Source of the DNA: Leptolyngbya sp. FACHB-321
GTDB lineage: Bacteria > Cyanobacteriota > Cyanobacteriia > Leptolyngbyales > Leptolyngbyaceae
Direction of reading: 5' to 3'
NCBI RefSeq assembly: GCF_014695975.1
Contig: NZ_JACJPI010000064.1
Location: 270,223 to 334,222 of the forward strand
Length of the DNA stretch: 64,000 nt
Positions 26,958-36,474 of this stretch are shown here, one piece after another (position 1 is the first letter of the stretch; every line of letters starts with the position of its first letter). The notes under the pieces were generated by a model. The model saw only the letters and a program-made list of their open reading frames with translations, did no database searches and was not told the DNA's origin. The position numbers and the translations under genes were made by a program.

Positions 26958-28103
26958 TTAACGTTGAGCGATCTCGTAGGGGTTGGCTGCCTCTCGATCA
27001 GGCTCAATCTTAAGCAAGCCGTTTAAAAGCGAGGCAGGGCGCTGGCTATAGGGCCATGCAAACGCATGACGGAAGGCTGCATCCTGGCACGCTTGTAATT
27101 GCTCAAAGCCGATAATGTCGTGGGTTAGCAGGTTTTCATATTCAAATGGTAGGCGAACGTCGTGTAAACCGGCGTTGTCGGTACAGATAGCGATGTCAAC
27201 ACCAGCATCAAAGCAGCGATCAAACACCAGCTTTAATTGCGAAATGTCCTCTAAGGTTCCGGTTTGCAGATAAGTTGTTGGGCAGACCTCTAGGCATTGT
27301 CCGCGTTCGGCAACTTCTTTCAGTAAGTGCGGATGGTGCAAGGGAATCTGAATACCATGCCCAATCCGCATTAGGTAGGGCAGTAGTTCGGGATAACAAC
27401 CGTCTCTCGTTTCGTAGAGGTGCCCCGTGGTGCTGAGTCCCAGCGATCGCGCATAGGCGTACAGTTCAACAAACTCATCCAGACGCTCACCATAGTGATT
27501 GTCACCACCCGCTATATCGATCGCGCAGACGTGATCAGGTGATTGAGCTGCGAGATCAACGATCGCTCGATTGACTTCATAGGGCAGCCGCGTGTGCATA
27601 CACAAAATTTGGCTGGTGACGATCGGGTATTCGTTGAGCCGACTTGCTTTGCCGACGATCGACACAATTTCTGCCATTAAATCAATGCGTTGTGCTTGTG
27701 TGAGATGATCAGGCGTGCGTAAGTACGGTGTATAGCGCAACTCAAGGTAAGCCAAATTCTCAAAAATATAGGCACCCCGCATCAAGCGATAAATAAAGTA
27801 AGGGAGCGCCTCTGCCGTTTGCACAGATTCCACCAGGGTATGCAACTCCAGATATTCGTCTAGAGTGCTACGGGGACGGGTGTAAAAATCCTCAAACTCA
27901 GGGTAGAGCGGAAAGCGTTGCGCCAGCTTAGAGTCATTCCGTTGCAGGTACCGCCACAGAACGCGGGGCACAACTGATCCTCCAAGGTGACGGTGTAACT
28001 CAGCGTATAAAGCCACAAGAACCTCTTCAGGGTAAAAATAAGGTGTTTTTAGTCTAAAAGGACTCTCAAGCTGCGAACCGCAATAGGCGCAGTCGTCGAT
28101 CAT
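26958..28103 (-). CDS. Adenosine deaminase-like metal hydrolase
   Basis: A TIM-barrel amidohydrolase of 381 residues, read from ATG with AGGA eight bases upstream. It keeps the metal-binding H-x-H (residues 37 and 39, ELHRHLGG), a later His-x-x-Glu (GHLYET, equivalent to HAGE), RIGHGIQIP, LEVCPTTYLQTG and the Asp in CTDNAG. Differences from true adenosine deaminase: the Asp after H-x-H-L is Gly, and the S-T-D-D-P motif is C-T-D-N-A-G. It may therefore act on another purine or on a modified nucleoside. The N-terminus has an unusual CAYCG pair of cysteines. Substrate is unproven. Confidence 0.8.
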   Translation of the reverse strand: MIDDCAYCGSQLESPFRLKTPYFYPEEVLVALYAELHRHLGGSVVPRVLWRYLQRNDSKLAQRFPLYPEFEDFYTRPRSTLDEYLELHTLVESVQTAEALPYFIYRLMRGAYIFENLAYLELRYTPYLRTPDHLTQAQRIDLMAEIVSIVGKASRLNEYPIVTSQILCMHTRLPYEVNRAIVDLAAQSPDHVCAIDIAGGDNHYGERLDEFVELYAYARSLGLSTTGHLYETRDGCYPELLPYLMRIGHGIQIPLHHPHLLKEVAERGQCLEVCPTTYLQTGTLEDISQLKLVFDRCFDAGVDIAICTDNAGLHDVRLPFEYENLLTHDIIGFEQLQACQDAAFRHAFAWPYSQRPASLLNGLLKIEPDREAANPYEIAQR

Positions 28104-28230
28104 TTGTGATATCCTAACGAATCTGCTGAAGGCGTAAGATCGTCTTCAAGTGCTGCTAGGCTGAAAGTAGCTCTACGGCTAAGTGATACTAGCCACCTAT
28201 TCTGTTCGGTGACGTTTTGCTACTGACACG

Positions 28231-28260
28231 TTGACACAAGTGTCTCTTTCTGGTGATAAT
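28231..28260 (+). promoter_or_regulatory. Sigma-70 type promoter of purA with overlapping palindrome
   Basis: TTGACA (28231-28236) and GATAAT (28255-28260) are spaced by 18 bp, 36 bp ahead of the purA start. GACACAAGTGTC (28233-28244), a perfect 12-bp palindrome, overlaps the -35 box and could be an operator. Confidence 0.6.
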
Positions 28261-28287
28261 CAACGTTTGTGCAAACTCTAGCGCTGA

Positions 28288-29649
<1,362 letters not shown>

Positions 29650-29772
29650 ATTTGAGCGGAACGAGATGTAAGGAACAAGTCAAGTATTATTCCTCACAGC
29701 TGTCTCCGCCTGATTGCCTCTTTGTTTTACCCCTGTTTGCTTTTTCACCCCTCGTCCTTCATTTGATTCACC

Positions 29773-30396
29773 ATGGAACTTACGCTTGAATGTCAAACTC
29801 GCCCTGCTGGCAGCAAGGCAAATGCTCTCCGTCGCGCTGGCTTGATCCCTGCTGTCCTGTACGGTCACAAAGGTGCGGAATCAGTCTCCCTAACTGTTAA
29901 AGCTAAGACGGCTGAACTGCTCGTCCGTGATGCATCAGTTAACAACACGCTGATTCAGGTAAATGTGCCTGAAATACCGTGGAAAGGCAAAGCATTGCTG
30001 AGAGAAGTACATTCCCATCCCTGGCGTGGTTATGTCTATCACCTAAGCTTTTTCTCCGTTGGCTCTCAAGAGTCTTTAGATGTGGATGTGCCTATTCATC
30101 TAGTTGGCGAAGCAACCGGTGTGAAAAACGGTGGTGGCTCGATCGATCACGGTTTGACAGAACTACAGGTGCGCTGTGCGCCCGATTTGATTCCAGAATC
30201 TATTGAAATTGATGTGACCGGATTGGATGTTGGCGATTCGCTCCACGTCCACGAACTCACTCTGCCAAACGGCGTGACAGCATTGGGCGAGCCCGATCGC
30301 GTGGTCGTAACGGTGTTGGCACCATCTAGCACTGTAGCAGCTGAGGCTGCTGAAGAAGAAGCTGCTGCCGCTGCCGCTTCAACTTCGGGAACCTAA
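29773..30396 (+). CDS. rplY: 50S ribosomal protein L25/general stress protein Ctc
   Basis: 5S-rRNA-binding ribosomal protein in its long (Ctc/TL5) form, 207 residues. An N-terminal L25 domain (ECQTRPAGSKANALRRAGLIPAVLYG, residues 6-31) and a C-terminal beta domain (about 95-185, VDVPIHLVGEATGVKNGGG ... PNGVTALGEPDRVVVTVLAP). The tail is a Glu/Ala run. It stands alone, 124 bp after purA. Confidence 0.95.
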   Translation: MELTLECQTRPAGSKANALRRAGLIPAVLYGHKGAESVSLTVKAKTAELLVRDASVNNTLIQVNVPEIPWKGKALLREVHSHPWRGYVYHLSFFSVGSQESLDVDVPIHLVGEATGVKNGGGSIDHGLTELQVRCAPDLIPESIEIDVTGLDVGDSLHVHELTLPNGVTALGEPDRVVVTVLAPSSTVAAEAAEEEAAAAAASTSGT

Positions 30397-30437
30397 CAGT
30401 ATCTACTCTAATAGCGCAGCATTGTAGTGATTGATTA

Positions 30438-30462
30438 AAGGGCGCCCCTAGGGGTGCCCCTT
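30438..30462 (+). terminator. Terminator-like hairpin after rplY
   Basis: AAGGGCGCCCCT and AGGGGTGCCCCTT pair over about 11 bp with one G-U. A T-rich but not uniform sequence follows (AGTTGTTAA). Confidence 0.65.
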
Positions 30463-30535
30463 AGTTGTTAATGGGTGCTGTACTCTTACGCCTCTTTTTT
30501 CTAAGCTTTTTGGCATCTGCCATACAGCCACAGTT

Positions 30536-30920
30536 ATGTCATTTGATCATCTTTGCAAGTTGCTCTTCGAATACCCACAGCGTTCTGCCGCTTGCATTTT
30601 AGAAGCACTGCCGAAGTCGGTAAACGAACTTGAAACTGCTGAGTTAAGCATCGAACCCATTCGGGCGGATTCCGTCACCAATGTTTCGGGAGGGCAGGAT
30701 GCGGGAGTCCATCATTTACTAAGAAATACTCCAGGATGGTCGCCCAGAAAAGGGTGTGGTCCCTATCTTGCAGTTGCTGAAATGCCGCTTTGGCACGCTC
30801 GACAAAGCTGTGCAGTCGCAAGTTACAACCCTCCCCTCTTTTAAAGGATTAGGGGAAGCTCTGTTAGACTTCTCTGAACCAGCCGATTTAAGCAGCTGCT
30901 TACAAACGTATCAAGATTAA
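30536..30920 (+). pseudogene. Decayed Rpn-family (DUF4351) nuclease/transposase-like gene
   Basis: The first ~50 codons from ATG 30536 resemble the start of Rpn-type PD-(D/E)XK proteins of cyanobacteria (FDHLCKLLFEYP ... AELSIEPIRADSVT). Then homology stops. In another frame, bases 30768-30920 encode ILQLLKCRFGTLDKAV...LGEALLDFSEPADLSSCLQ followed by TAA, which fits the C-terminal DUF4351 segment. So the catalytic middle is deleted and the two ends are out of frame. The gene is a relic of a mobile-type family, beside trpB. Confidence 0.78.
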
Positions 30921-30934
30921 GCAACCGTCTACCA

Positions 30935-32188
30935 TCAGGTGAGATCCAACACCTTCGCAACAGTTTGGACATCCTTGTCACCGCGACCAGAGCAGTTAAT
31001 GACAATGCGAGGATTGCCAGAAAGCTGCGGGCAGAGCATTTCAAGTAGGGCGATCGCATGTGCCGTCTCCAGCGCAGGGATGATGCCTTCTAATTGCGAC
31101 AACCGCTGAAAGGCAGCAAGCGCTTCAGCATCTGTGACGCTGTAATATTCCGCCCGACCCAGATCTTTTAGGTAGCTGTGTTCCGGTCCCACACCGGGAT
31201 AATCTAGCCCTGCGCTGATGGAGTGCGCTTCTGTTACCTGACCATCTTCATCTTGCAACAGGTAGCTCATAGCACCATGCAGTACACCCACGCGCCCTTG
31301 TGTGAGAGTTGCTGCGTGTTTTTCTGTATTAACACCTTCTCCGGCTGCTTCCACACCAATGAGGCGAATGCTTGGCTCGTCGATAAATTCGTGGAATAGC
31401 CCGATCGCATTAGAGCCGCCACCTACACACGCCAGCAAAATATCTGGTAAGCCGCACCATTTTTCCTGGCATTGAGCACGGGTTTCTTGCCCAATGACTG
31501 CATGGAACTCCCGTACAAGCATGGGATAGGGGTGCGGTCCTGCTACGGAACCAAGAATGTAGTGCGTGTCCTCCACATTCGTGACCCAATCTCGAATTGC
31601 CTCAGAGGTCGCATCTTTCAGCGTCCCAGTGCCTGCTTCTACGGGTGATACTTCTGCACCCATCAGCCGCATACGAAAGACGTTCAGCGCTTGCCGCTCC
31701 ATATCCTGCACGCCCATATAAATGACGCACTTAAGACCAAACCGTGCACACACAGTCGCCGTTGCTACGCCATGCTGCCCTGCACCCGTTTCGGCAATTA
31801 CGCGCTGCTTGCCCATACGCTTCGCCAACAGTACTTGTGCTAAGGCATTGTTGATCTTATGAGCACCTGTATGATTCAGGTCTTCGCGCTTCAGGTAGAT
31901 CTGTGCACCCGTGCCATCTGGTCGAGCATAGTGAGCCGTAAGCCGCTCAGCAAAATAGAGTGGGCTGGGTCGTCCTACGTAGTCTCGCAAGAGTCCCTGA
32001 AGTTCCTGCTGAAAGTCGGGTTCGGCACGATAGCGCTGAAACGCTGCTTCTAGCTCAAACAAAGCAGGCATGAGCGTTTCGGGGACGTACTTGCCGCCAA
32101 ATTTGCCAAACCGCCCCAATGCATCAGGACGATTTTGCGGTAAAGCGGCTGCCGTTTGAAGCTGGGAGGGGAGAGGCGTTGTAGTCAC
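30935..32188 (-). CDS. trpB: Tryptophan synthase beta chain
   Basis: Condenses indole and serine to tryptophan with PLP. 417 residues from a GTG start. Family motifs: [19 protein letters not shown] near the N-terminus, the PLP lysine in [11 protein letters not shown] (about residues 106-116), [37 protein letters not shown] and SGRGDKD. trpA is not adjacent, as is usual in cyanobacteria where trp genes are scattered. Confidence 0.97.
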   Translation of the reverse strand: MTTTPLPSQLQTAAALPQNRPDALGRFGKFGGKYVPETLMPALFELEAAFQRYRAEPDFQQELQGLLRDYVGRPSPLYFAERLTAHYARPDGTGAQIYLKREDLNHTGAHKINNALAQVLLAKRMGKQRVIAETGAGQHGVATATVCARFGLKCVIYMGVQDMERQALNVFRMRLMGAEVSPVEAGTGTLKDATSEAIRDWVTNVEDTHYILGSVAGPHPYPMLVREFHAVIGQETRAQCQEKWCGLPDILLACVGGGSNAIGLFHEFIDEPSIRLIGVEAAGEGVNTEKHAATLTQGRVGVLHGAMSYLLQDEDGQVTEAHSISAGLDYPGVGPEHSYLKDLGRAEYYSVTDAEALAAFQRLSQLEGIIPALETAHAIALLEMLCPQLSGNPRIVINCSGRGDKDVQTVAKVLDLT

Positions 32189-32521
32189 AAGTTCACGGGA
32201 GTGGAGAATAGCCTTTATTATACGTCTGAGACTGTGAGGCGTTCAGTCGAGGGACTAGTTTCTGTCCGGAGTCTTATAACCTTGTCTAACAAAAGGCATC
32301 AATTGAGCCATGCCTGAGCACTCCGCACAGCGCTAATGTTCTATCTCTAAAGCACTTTATTGGTTATCGGCATTAGTGCAGGACATAGACAACTTAGGAA
32401 TGGGAATTAAATAAGTTCGATCCTTGGTAGGAGGGGGTTTTGCTGTCCAAGCGATTGCAGGCTGCCGTTTGGTCTGCTAAACCCGCCCGTACAGTTTGCG
32501 GATTGATTAAAGTCACGATCC
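32189..32521. other. 333-bp region upstream of trpB
   Basis: Holds the trpB leader and the 3' region of the ABC ATPase gene. No gene or clear terminator is visible; no tRNA despite a GTTCGATCC-like heptad near 32415. Confidence 0.35.
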
Positions 32522-33361
32522 TTAGTCGTCCCGATCGAACCGATGGAGGAGAAAGTCTAAGGCAGCGGCGTGAAGCTGTTGATAAGCAGGATCATGGCGA
32601 ATAGCCATGCGATCGCGCGGGTGCGGAAAGGGGACATGCAGAATCTCGCCGATCGTCGCCTCTGGTCCATTAGTCATCAAAACAATGCGATCGCTCATGT
32701 AAATCGCTTCATCAATATCGTGGGTAATCATCATCACTGCCTGACGCTGGCTTTCCCAAATTCTCAGAACCTGCTGCTGCAACTTGCTGCGAGTCAGCGC
32801 ATCTAATGCTCCAAACGGTTCATCCATGAGCAAAATCTTGGGCCGCACTGCCAGCGCACGAGCAATGCCAACCCGTTGCTTCATGCCGCCTGACAGTTGA
32901 TCGGGGTATTTCTCAGCGGCAGCAACGAGATTCACCATTTCCAGATGAGCGTTAACTAGCTCAGCTTTGCGAGCCCCAGGTAACGACTCAAACACCTCGT
33001 CTACTGCAAGGCGAATGTTCTGGCGCACTGTTAGCCAGGGCAAGAGGCAGTATTGCTGAAACACCATCATACGGTCAGAGCCCGGTTTGCGAATGGGCTG
33101 ACCTTCCAGTCGTATACTACCCTGCGTGATTGGCTCTAAACCGGCTACTAGCCGCAACAGCGTTGATTTGCCGCAGCCAGAATGACCCACGATCGTCACA
33201 AACTCTTGCTCGCCGAGCGTTAAGTTGATGTGATCCAGCACGATTGAGTGTCCGCCCTGAGGCTTAGGGTAGGCTTTAACGAGATTCTCAATTTCTAGAA
33301 AGGTTGTAGACCCAGCATCCGGACGCACTTCATTTGCAGGCTGGGGAGAAACATTAAGCAT
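32522..33361 (-). CDS. ABC transporter ATP-binding protein (nitrate/bicarbonate/cyanate type)
   Basis: A 279-residue ATPase of the NrtD/CmpD/CynD/SsuB group: IVGHSGCGKSTLLRLVAGLEP (Walker A), MVFQQYCLLPWLTVRQNI (Q-loop), LSGGMKQRVGIARAL (signature), ILLMDEPFGALDALTR (Walker B) and ITHDIDEAIYMSDRIVLMTNGPEATIGEI, the last typical of the oxyanion importers. Third gene of the permease/binding protein/ATPase cluster, 59 bp after the binding-protein gene. Confidence 0.92.
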   Translation of the reverse strand: MLNVSPQPANEVRPDAGSTTFLEIENLVKAYPKPQGGHSIVLDHINLTLGEQEFVTIVGHSGCGKSTLLRLVAGLEPITQGSIRLEGQPIRKPGSDRMMVFQQYCLLPWLTVRQNIRLAVDEVFESLPGARKAELVNAHLEMVNLVAAAEKYPDQLSGGMKQRVGIARALAVRPKILLMDEPFGALDALTRSKLQQQVLRIWESQRQAVMMITHDIDEAIYMSDRIVLMTNGPEATIGEILHVPFPHPRDRMAIRHDPAYQQLHAAALDFLLHRFDRDD

Positions 33362-33420
33362 AAGAACCTCCTGTAGAATACGGTTTAGAGTCTGCTTGCC
33401 TTGTCTTACGCAAGGGAGAA

Positions 33421-34842
33421 TTACGCAAGAGAGATATTGGTCGGACGATTGGCACGAATTTCAAAGCTTTTTAGATAGCCATCCAGATCGCTGGGGTCAA
33501 ACGATTTGTTGTCCATAAATAACGTGCCCGGCTCAACTTTGTAATCCTCTTTAGGGCACGCAATCCCCATCTCGGCGGCAATGTCTCGATACAAATCGGT
33601 ACGCCATGCCTCACGCGCAATCTTTTCTGCCTGTGGCGGGATCGCAGGGATTTGCCCCCACCGAGCCGATTGGGTCATGAGCCAGAGGCTTTGCGATTGC
33701 CAGAGAAAGGTCGAATGATTGCCTGCAATGTTGCCTTCTGCCGCTGCTAGCTCAGACGGAATGTCAAAGAAAACAGTGGTTTCATCCGGTTTGTTGACAA
33801 CGCGCGATCGCTCGTCAAAACCACCATAATCGTAATTGCCCAAAATGGCAGGGCGAGTCATCTTCGGTTTGGCACCAGTAAACGATCGCTCTGAGATTAA
33901 TTCTGCTACCTCTTGCCGATTGTTCGGATCGCTGCAATACTGGCAGGCTTCAATCATGGCTTTCACCAGCGATCGATAGGTTTTCGGGTTTTCGTTGATA
34001 AAGGACTCCTGCACCGCTAAGAGGCGATCGGGATGCCCTCGCCAAATTTCTCGCCCTTGAGCAAAGGTAAAGCCAATGCCTTCGTTGCCCTTAATGGCAC
34101 GGGTGTTCCAGGGTTCAGCGACCATATACGCTTGCATCGCACCAATGCGCATATTGACTAACATCTGTGGCGGTGGCACGATGATGATGCGAAATTCTTC
34201 AAGCGGGTTGATGCCCACTGCCGCAACGATATAGCGCACAAAATACTCGTAGATCGCGGAACTCAGGACCACTGCCATAATGCGTTCTTCCGATGGCAGG
34301 CTGTTGAAATAGCGATGAAAATCCTGCCTAAACGCATCCAGGTTGCCGTTGTAGTCCTGCCAGGGACGTATGCCTGCATCCCACATGGCTCGGTTCATGG
34401 TGATAGCATTGCCATGCCGATGAATTGTCATCGCTGCACATATTGGGGCACTCCTGGCACCTTCTGCTCCGGTACGGGCATTCGTCACAGCGCCAGAAAC
34501 CACTGGAGCGGCATCCAAACGACCAAAAACAACGCCATCACGCGACGTTGCCCAACTAGCTTCACGGTTGAGTTTGACGTTCAAGCCATACTTGCGAAAA
34601 AAACCTTTCTTCCAGGCGATCGCAAACGGGGCACAATCATTAACAGGCACATAGCCAATGACAAGGTTAGACTTTTCTAGCGTTTCGGGCTGCACCACAC
34701 GTTCGACTGCCAAAGCCTCGGGCGTAAGCGCTGACGGGCTACGATTGCTGTCGATATTTAGTGAAAAAAGTGCGGCACCTGTCAGGGATGCTCCGGTTGC
34801 AGTAAGAAAACTGCGCCGTGACCAGCGTCTACGATGACTCAT
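33421..34842 (-). CDS. Substrate-binding protein of NrtA/CmpA family, Tat-exported
   Basis: Solute-binding protein of the nitrate/bicarbonate/cyanate importer group, 473 residues. The N-terminus carries a twin-arginine signal (SRRSFLTATGAS) rather than a lipobox. NrtA-like blocks: LVIGYVPVNDCAPFAIAWKKGFFRKYGLNVKL, SWATSRDGVVFGRLDAAPVVSG, MRIGAMQAYMVAEPWNTRAI and the C-terminal GTLFMDNKSFDPSDLDGYLKSF. Ligand residues cannot be assigned by eye, so nitrate, bicarbonate and cyanate are all possible. It follows the permease gene after ~300 bp containing a large hairpin. Confidence 0.88.
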   Translation of the reverse strand: MSHRRRWSRRSFLTATGASLTGAALFSLNIDSNRSPSALTPEALAVERVVQPETLEKSNLVIGYVPVNDCAPFAIAWKKGFFRKYGLNVKLNREASWATSRDGVVFGRLDAAPVVSGAVTNARTGAEGARSAPICAAMTIHRHGNAITMNRAMWDAGIRPWQDYNGNLDAFRQDFHRYFNSLPSEERIMAVVLSSAIYEYFVRYIVAAVGINPLEEFRIIIVPPPQMLVNMRIGAMQAYMVAEPWNTRAIKGNEGIGFTFAQGREIWRGHPDRLLAVQESFINENPKTYRSLVKAMIEACQYCSDPNNRQEVAELISERSFTGAKPKMTRPAILGNYDYGGFDERSRVVNKPDETTVFFDIPSELAAAEGNIAGNHSTFLWQSQSLWLMTQSARWGQIPAIPPQAEKIAREAWRTDLYRDIAAEMGIACPKEDYKVEPGTLFMDNKSFDPSDLDGYLKSFEIRANRPTNISLA

Positions 34843-35146
34843 AATGTGTTGCTCAATGAGGAACAGCAGTCGTTAAAACTAATAATTAGCAAAGTCGTAA
34901 AGCTAACAATTGACGAAGACGGCTAGGGAAAATGAGAAAGGAAAAGCTAACCACAAGAACCTGAGCTAGCAGCCAATTTCATATTTGACGAAGCTGTTCT
35001 CAATACCTCTACCTATAACTACGCTAGCTATCCATCAATGAAAGGTTGATGGATAGAGCAAGCTTATAGAGTTGGTTTAATAGTGTTTAATGCTAAAGAT
35101 TCAGAGCCAGCGATTACCACAATCGTAATGCTAAAAAAGCAGTAGC
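34843..35146. other. 304-bp intercistronic region with perfect hairpin
   Basis: CTATCCATCAA (35028-35038) and TTGATGGATAG (35046-35056) form an 11-bp stem with a 7-base loop between the permease and binding-protein genes. No T-run follows on the transcribed strand, so processing, stabilisation or an operator is more likely than termination. No gene is seen here. Confidence 0.55.
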
Positions 35147-35986
35147 TTATGATTGTGCGGGTCTATGGGTTACGGCTTCCTGAAGCTTGCAAAGCAGCCA
35201 ATCGAGCACCAAACCTGTGAGACCAATCAACACCACCGCCATAAAGACAGCACTAAGATTTAAGCGACTCCACTCATCCCACACAAAAAAGCCAATACCA
35301 ACTCCGCCCGTCAGCATTTCAACGGCTACGATGACCAACCACGCAACCCCCAAGCTGATCCGTAGTCCGGTAAAAATATAGCTCAAGCTCGCTGGCAGAA
35401 TAATCTTTATAAGCTGTCGCCAACGCGGCATTTCTAACACTTTAGAGACATCAATATAGTCCTGAGGCACGCTAGAAACGCCCAACGCAGTATTAATTAC
35501 CGTCGACCAGAGCGACGTGATGAAAATGACAAAAATTGCAGAAGGATTAGCTAGGTTGAAAATAGCTAACGCAATAGGCAACCATGCTAGCGGCGAAACG
35601 GGTTTAAGCACTTGAATCAGCGGATTGAGCGCCAGATAGGCAGGACGATACAGCCCAATTAAGAAGCCGATCGGCACAGCGACGATCGCCCCCAACACAA
35701 ACCCAATTAGTACACGGCGAATGCTCGCTAACAAAAGCCAGCCGACACCTAAATTGCCAGGACCACGCCTGTAAAACGGATGGATGATGTAGTCCCAGTT
35801 TGCCGTCAGCGCTTGCCAGGGCGTTGGCATAATCTCGCTTCTAATGGTTGCAAGCAGCCACCAGAGAGCAATTACACCAGCAAAACCAGCGAGCGGCAAC
35901 AGCACCGTATCGCGCCAAAAAGCTTTACGAAAACGATTAGCGGTAGCATAACTGGCATTCACCGCCAGATCTAGCAGCAATGTCAT
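35147..35986 (-). CDS. ABC transporter permease (NrtB/SsuC type)
   Basis: Permease of the oxyanion-type importer, 279 residues from ATG 35986, which has GAGG eight bases upstream (a GTG at 35995 is in frame). About six membrane helices; the EAA loop reads VSSVPQDYIDVSKVLEMPRWRQLIKIILPASLSYIFTGLRISLGVAWLVIVAVEML, as in NrtB, CmpB and CynB. First gene of the cluster, an order (permease, binding protein, ATPase) different from the usual binding-protein-first arrangement. Confidence 0.92.
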   Translation of the reverse strand: MTLLLDLAVNASYATANRFRKAFWRDTVLLPLAGFAGVIALWWLLATIRSEIMPTPWQALTANWDYIIHPFYRRGPGNLGVGWLLLASIRRVLIGFVLGAIVAVPIGFLIGLYRPAYLALNPLIQVLKPVSPLAWLPIALAIFNLANPSAIFVIFITSLWSTVINTALGVSSVPQDYIDVSKVLEMPRWRQLIKIILPASLSYIFTGLRISLGVAWLVIVAVEMLTGGVGIGFFVWDEWSRLNLSAVFMAVVLIGLTGLVLDWLLCKLQEAVTHRPAQS

Positions 35987-36474
35987 GGATCGCACCTCAT
36001 TTCATCAGAACGTTGGCTGTTTCTGAATATCCAGTCAAGAAGTCTGATGAAACCGACACTGCATGACAACAGGCATCTCAAAGCCTATCGCTATGGAGCA
36101 ATCATCAATCAGTCTTCTCTCAATGCCTACGAGGTTAGCTGTCGGGCTAGGGTTGAGAGATACCCTTCATCAAAGCCTTTACCATACAGATAAAGTGCCC
36201 TTGAAAATGCGCCCCATACTCTTGGGTCTTGGTTCCCCCGCTCTTCACTCTGTCTTAAGCGCTATAGACTTAAACTGCAGAGTGCAAATTAGGCTGACTA
36301 TTCAGTTAAACAGAAACTAACATTAAAAGCTTCAGTTTTCAACACTCCTCTTCAAAAAATCCTTGAGGTAATGCTTTGAAGTCCGTTAATGTTTCAACGT
36401 TTTACATCTCATTGTTTTTCTTAAAGTTAGTAGCATTTTAGTAGGCGATCGTCTGCCTGTTACACTCTCCCCTC
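35987..36474. other. 488-bp divergent intergenic region
   Basis: Between the ABC permease (minus) and ycf46 (plus). A 10-bp inverted repeat TTTCATCAGA/TCTGATGAAA (36000-36009, 36043-36052) overlaps the permease leader. No GTA-N8-TAC NtcA site was found. The open frame 36063-36320 has no family resemblance and is not called. Confidence 0.4.

Noticed and set aside
32410..32425. GTTCGATCC as a tRNA T-arm
   Set aside because: No acceptor stem, D-arm or anticodon arm can be drawn around it.
36135..36215. TPP-riboswitch-like TGAGA...ACCCTT sequence
   Set aside because: Only these two short boxes match; the CCTGAT and GCGTAGGGA parts are missing and the following gene (ycf46) is not a thiamine gene.
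36063..36320. 85-codon plus-strand frame
   Set aside because: No recognisable domain or ribosome site; probably chance in a divergent promoter region.
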